NCBI RefSeq assembly: GCF_030272615.1
Contig: NC_081411.1
Location: forward strand, 187,923,949-187,987,948
Source: Cryptomeria japonica
Lineage: Eukaryota > Streptophyta > Pinopsida > Cupressales > Cupressaceae
DNA length: 64,000 nucleotides
Direction: 5' to 3'
Shown in pieces: positions 60,001-64,000 of this stretch. The position numbers and the translations under genes are program-made. The notes below the pieces were generated by a model that had not been told where the DNA came from, did not search any database, and saw only the letters and a list, made by a program, of their open reading frames with translations. The number at the start of each line of letters is the position of its first letter. Position 1 is the first letter of the stretch.

Positions 60001-60384
60001 CTCTAACCACATAAACTCTCCATGGACTCTACTCAATACAAGTCTAACAACTTCCTTTGGAAATTTGGGAATGTTGAAAATCTCTACAAAACCTAAGTCT
60101 TCCACAATTTTATGTCCAGGTTTGATCACACCATTCCCATCGGTAATAACCTCATTGAATATTTTCCTTAGATCCTCAGTCCCTAGGTTTTCTATGTTGC
60201 AATGTATGTAAATTCTAGGGTCTTCTACAAATGCTAAAACCTTCAGAATTTTCAAAAAAGCTCCGACAGAATCATCATGTTTTGCAATCTCGGGGATAAT
60301 CTTAAATATGGGTCTAGGGTGTTTGACATTTTCAGCAATAACATGTTTTGCAATAAACTCCAAAACAGAAGATGAGGAAGCCAT
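57001..60384 (-). pseudogene. Element E ORF2: homologue of element D ORF2
   Basis: From the ATG at 60384 (MASSSSVLEFIA) to a TAG at 57001-57003, about 1,128 codons. It has stops (near 59530, 59215, 58895 and others) and a frame change around 58800-58500. Collinear with ORF2 of D from end to end: the N-terminal domain (SRVHGEF, RVNDVKDINV, THANRLN, FGNLLVCLML), IWVTEMGYE, a basic KKKLTPKKK linker, a GGAPSIKI...NIPPP stretch and the helical C-terminus ending ILGDIFQIVT. Over the 87 residues from RSLRVNDV to CLML, 66 match D by my count. No enzyme, membrane or signal sequence features are visible. Product unknown. Confidence 0.8.
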
Positions 60385-60685
60385 TTCAAAGATAAATACC
60401 TCTAGACCAATATTCTGAATGCCTGAAAAACACTTCCCAGTTTTGCCTTAGAATGCCCTTGCTTAGTTTCATGCTCTCTGATTGTTTGAATGCTCAGTGA
60501 GTTCAAAATGAGGGTTTCCTGGTGCTTTATAGCCAAAAAGGTTCTTTAAAAATGCATTAAATGCTCGTCGATTAAGTGAAAACTTAACACATCTGGCAGT
60601 AAAGAAGAAATGTATCTTCTCACCATTAACCGAGGGTAGGATGCATGATTTTCAACTTGCTGCAATACCCCCTAATGATTATTCC

Positions 60686-61639
60686 TTAGTTAGATGAAGA
60701 ATCTCCTACCGGTGGAGGACTACTCTATTCTACTGGTGTAGAGATAGTTTTATCAGTTTTCTGATCACTCTTCTTAATCCATTGTTTTGAAAATTCTTTG
60801 TTTACTTCATCTACTTTTTCTTTGCCCTTCAAACTAGATCCTTTATTGTTCACTGGTGTATTCTTGCTTGTACAAAATTTTGCAATATGTCTAATCTTGT
60901 TGCATGCATAACAAGTTACATTATTCCTCTGAATAGCCTTTCCATATCCTTGACCAGTTTGTGATTTGCATTGATTAGATAAATGCCCAAATCTTCCACA
61001 AACATAGCATTTCACATTCATTCTGCAATTTTTTGAATTATGAACAACTTTGTTGCATTTGGAACATTGACTGGTGGGTGGGTTTATATTCTGATTATTT
61101 CTAAATCTACACTGATTTTCTCTATGACCATATTTGTTGCAATTAAAATATTTCCCATTAAATTTATAAGCATTAGGTTGTCTTACCAGTTTGTTCTGAT
61201 CTTGATTATTTTCCGTACCAAAACTTTCTCCATGTTCAAATCCAAGTCCATTTGTATCTCCATCAGGTTTCTATCTTTTAAGCATGTCATCAAGTTCTTT
61301 TGAACTTTTCTTGAATTTGTCTTTGTGTTTATTTGTAGTAACCAACTCATTTTCCAGTATTCCAACTTGTCTCACAAGCTCATCTTTATCATGTTGCATG
61401 TGAATCAGATATGTCTTTAACATATCATTTTCATGACCAAGTCTGAGATTTTCATTTCCAGCATCATTAAGTCTCCTAGTCAAGTCTTCTTCATTTTTCT
61501 TTCTGTCTTCAATATCCTTACATAACCTCATAGTCATATCTTGCATTTCAATCTTTATATTACTGTTCTCTTGTCTCAACTTATTTGGAATGTCTCTAAG
61601 AGTCTCTTTTTCATCATCATCATTCTGCATCTTCTCATG
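60686..61639 (-). pseudogene. Element E ORF1, C-terminal part
   Basis: Starts inside the coiled coil (HEKMQNDDDEKETL) at the inversion breakpoint 61639 and ends with the same SSSN stop as D. Four zinc-knuckle boxes occur at about 61145-60860. The first has Tyr for its first Cys, the second reads CSKC...VHNSKNC, the third is intact (CYVC...GHLSNQC), and the fourth has Arg for Gly before His. A stop near 61270 separates the coiled coil from the knuckles. The missing N-terminus is on the plus strand at 62174-62420. Confidence 0.8.
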
Positions 61640-62102
61640 ATATAGTTGACAGTGAAGGTTTCTTATAGACTGAGCTCAAACTGGTACTGAACCTGACATT
61701 AGAGATGTTGTTTTGAGTAGTACATTGTATTGGATTTATTAATCCATTTTGTAGTCAATGTGACTCTTTATTGAGTAGTGAGCTCTAGGTTGTTGGCCTC
61801 CCTGCATGTGCAGGCCCCTTATTGTAAGTAGTATTTATTTATTGGCCAATGAGTAAATATTATGGGTCACAAATCCCACCAAGGTTTTTCCCACATCAGG
61901 TTTCCTCGTAAAAAAAATCTTGTGTTATGGTGTGTTTCTATGATGTCTCTATTATTTTTGTTAACTGCAGTAATTCTTACTTACTGGTACACTATTTTGG
62001 GTTGCAAAGTTATAAATAAGTTTAAATATTCTGCTAACCGGTTAGACACTCACTCACCCCTCCCGCCTCTCAGTGTCTTTGTGACTATCTTTGAATCTAA
62101 AA
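61640..62102 (+). repeat. Element E 5' LTR, truncated and inverted
   Basis: Begins mid-LTR (GATATAGTTGACAG, overlapping the breakpoint by a few bases) and ends GAATCTAAAA before the primer site. The inverted repeat at 61801-61814 is perfect. It matches the reverse complement of the three left LTR pieces. Confidence 0.87.
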
Positions 62103-62103
62103 A

Positions 62104-62116
62104 TTGGTATCAGAGC
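62104..62116 (+). other. Primer binding site of element E (inverted part)
   Basis: TTGGTATCAGAGC, initiator-Met type, directly after the LTR. Confidence 0.87.
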
Positions 62117-62173
62117 CTTGTCCTCTATTTGCAAAAGCCTAATAGCTTGAGGGAGATTCTGACACCGATACAG

Positions 62174-62420
62174 ATGGAGAACTTAAGAAAATAGTTGGAA
62201 GAAGATCTTAAAGATTTTGATGCAGAAAAATTGAAGAATATCAAACTTGAAGATGATTTGAGGACTGCTAAGGAATTCATTAAAGGGCTTCAAGAAAATA
62301 TGGTTAAAGCACAAAATAAGAGAAAGGAACTTCATGAGAAGATGCAGAATGATGATGATGAAAAAGAGACTCTTAGAGACATTCCAAATAAGTTGAGACA
62401 AGAGAACAGTAATATAAAGA
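62174..62420 (+). pseudogene. Element E ORF1, N-terminal part, inverted
   Basis: The ATG at 62174 opens MENLRK, a stop, then LEEDLKDFDAEKLKNIKLEDDL, which matches the start of D ORF1 (44046). The frame continues to the end of the 88-bp arm at 62420, after which unrelated sequence begins. Confidence 0.82.
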
Positions 62421-62443
62421 ATTGGTCATGTGTGAGACCAATT
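62420..62443. repeat. Short perfect inverted repeat at the inversion edge
   Basis: AATTGGTC, eight-base loop ATGTGTGA, GACCAATT. It sits exactly where the duplicated ORF1 arm ends. Confidence 0.75.
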
Positions 62444-63379
62444 AGAAGGTTATTTTAGCCTTGTTAAGACATTTGAATGTAATGGTTTATTGCATATCTC
62501 CCCTTTGATTTTGGTCCACCTTCACCCCATTGTTTTGAGTCACTTGGTGACTATGTGCAAGCCTTGGGTTGGGAGTTACTATTGAAATGTTTTTCTTGTA
62601 AACTATATATTTTGTATGTGAGTGGTTGAGCATGTGTGTAACCTATTTGGTTCTTGGTTCTCCTAGCTTGGGGGTGACCTCTTGAAGGCCTAGGTTGGTA
62701 GGTGAGCCTCCATGGTCACAACTAAATGAGTTATTTTAATTGCAGGTTTGCAAATTGGTTTAGAAGATGAAGGAAAACAAAGTCCCTGTATGGTTGTTTG
62801 AGGATTAGTGTAAAAGAGTTCATACATGTTTATTTTAAGATTGTCTTTCCTCTTATGTGTTCAAGGGAATTTTGGAAAAGATTGTATTCACCTCATTCTA
62901 CTTTTGAGTTCTCAAAAGGAAACTATGTTAAAAAAATGTAATTGTTTGTTAAGCTCTTTTCATATCTTGCAAGGAAAAAGAGTTAAGATTTTCATTATGT
63001 ATTCAGCTATAAACTCCAACGTTAGAAAGAAAATAAAGTTGAAAGGGTCTCACTTATCAAATGATTAAGTAGCTAATTTTTAGATTCTAGTAGTTAAGTT
63101 TCAGATTACATGTAACTTGTATCTTTCCTTAATCTGCATTCTAGATATAGCAGTTTATTCTTGTAAAAATAAGAGAAAAAAAAAGATCATTTACATTTTT
63201 TGTTTTACATTCTTAGTATTGCAACAAGGAAGAGATCTTCTATTTTCTGATTTTATCTTTTATGACTTGTAGAAAGTTAGATTGCTTTGAAAATAAAATA
63301 ACAATTAGATTTAAAAAATAAGTTAAATAGTTCATAAATAAAAACAGATTGTTATAGAAACTAATCCTGCATATGGTTG
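62444..63379. other. Unassigned sequence
   Basis: No recognisable gene or repeat. The 80-codon frame at 62826-63068 has no motif. T-rich in the first half and A-rich near 63290-63360. Confidence 0.35.
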
Positions 63380-63752
63380 ACTACCAGCTCAGTTAACCTT
63401 ACTAGTATAACCAACAAACATCCTCTTGACAATTAATCTTACCTTCCTATATGTCTTCATGCCATCCTTTCTATTCTTCTCACCGGGTGTTGTTGTAATT
63501 CAAATAACATTCCGCCTCTTCATCACAAACAAACAACCAATCTTCATACCGGTTATGCCTTACCGGTAAGCTTGCTTTACTGACAAATGATATAATTCAT
63601 GTGTACTAGTAGCCTTCCTTCTATCTTCTTACTCACATGTGGATTGACATTAGATATTTTGCTCTTCTTATACTAGTCACAACTTCTTATTTACTGGTGA
63701 CCTTGCCAAACCAGTTGACATCAATGATAACTTAATGCCAATAATTCCAACA
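63380..63752 (-). repeat. LTR of another minus-strand copia element (F), partial
   Basis: The inner end is clear: ATTCCAACA at 63744-63752, followed by a minus-strand polypurine tract. The outer end is uncertain. The sequence contains several CCGGT words as in the other LTRs but lacks the conserved inverted repeat and primer-side end, so it is probably truncated. Confidence 0.6.
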
Positions 63753-64000
63753 ATCTCCCCCTTTGGCATTGATGTCAACTTACTGCAAGACACTTAATAA
63801 ATGCATATTTATCCCCCTTTTACACAATGACAAAGTGTATTGTACACTCCCCCTTTTATTACAGTCGGTACTGAGACACACAACCTTCAACTTTCCCTAT
63901 GACTAGAATGTGGTTCAAGAGTTATAGATGCTGCTATGAACTCCCCCTAAACCATATAGTACCTTACTATCTTAAGTGCATAAGGCAGGTGAACAACTCC
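63753..64000 (-). other. 3' tail of element F with polypurine tracts
   Basis: ATCTCCCCCTTTGGCATTGATG at 63753-63774, then CCCCCTTTTAC near 63812, CTCCCCCTTTTA near 63847 and CTCCCCCTAAAC near 63942. The rest of the element lies beyond the window. Confidence 0.65.

Larger units (their letters stand above)
46657..62102 (-). mobile_element. Element E: second member of the D family, twice interrupted and partly inverted
   Basis: The left (3') LTR is in three pieces: 46657-46868, 50274-50355 and 56260-56782, about 807 bp when the insertions are discounted. The interruptions are a solo L LTR and unit X. The internal region on the minus strand (56783-61639) has polypurine tail, ORF2 and ORF1 as in element D. 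The right end, with the ORF1 start, primer site and half an LTR, is inverted (61640-62420 reads on plus). CTAGA (46652-46656) would be its left target duplication. The right copy is lost. Confidence 0.85.
61552..62420. repeat. Inverted duplication with 88-bp arms
   Basis: 61552-61639 read on minus and 62333-62420 read on plus are the same ORF1 segment (CATGAGAAGATGCAGAATG... to ...AATATAAAGA). The 693 bp between them is the ORF1 start, primer site and half LTR in reversed orientation. Confidence 0.88.

Overview
The window looks like intergenic DNA from a very large plant genome, most likely a conifer or other gymnosperm. That is an inference from the density of nested, decayed LTR retrotransposons, the plant Sirevirus-type Ty1/copia elements and the very long (4.2 kb) LTRs. 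I see no ordinary host gene, tRNA, rRNA or CRISPR. Almost every reading frame belongs to a retroelement, and nearly all are interrupted by stops or frameshifts.

Layout. 1-708: unassigned sequence and a piece of a C-family LTR. 709-11584: a tandem copia array (family A), LTR-body-LTR-body-LTR with shared LTRs, preceded by the tail of another body. 11585-12018: spacer with a 33-35 bp minisatellite. 12019-23241: complete non-autonomous element L with 4.2 kb LTRs, no pol, and a 5-bp target duplication (AACCC). 23247-23797, 38286-38315 and 44929-45170: AT-rich host DNA that received elements B and D. 23803-38280: copia element B (duplication AATTG), whose 3' LTR was split by copia element C (30016-37495, minus). 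38321-44923: element D (minus, duplication TAAAG), with copia-type LTRs, PBS and polypurine tracts but no protease, integrase, RT or RNase H. 45176-46656: Ty3/gypsy pol fragment. 46657-62102: element E, a relative of D, whose left LTR was split by a solo LTR of family L (46869-50273, duplication GTGGG) and by a 5.9 kb unit X (50356-56259, duplication GGGCC), and whose right end is inverted. 62421-64000: unassigned sequence, then the end of another minus-strand copia element (F).

The main candidate for an undescribed system is the D/E group. Two diverged copies share the same two-gene plan: a coiled-coil Gag-like protein with four zinc knuckles, and a protein of about 1,080 codons with a conserved N-terminal domain I do not recognise, a basic linker and a helical C-terminus. 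Codon differences between the copies are largely silent, which suggests the proteins were maintained by selection. D and E keep the initiator-Met PBS, the repeated G-rich polypurine tracts and the LTR signal boxes of the autonomous families, so they probably move in trans using copia enzymes. A small inverted repeat in the LTRs of A, B, D and E, downstream of the likely TATA box, shows compensatory base changes between copies and may be a structured RNA signal.

Coordinates of LTR ends rest on TG/CA termini, PBS/PPT positions and target duplications read by eye. Divergences and homologies were judged without alignment software.
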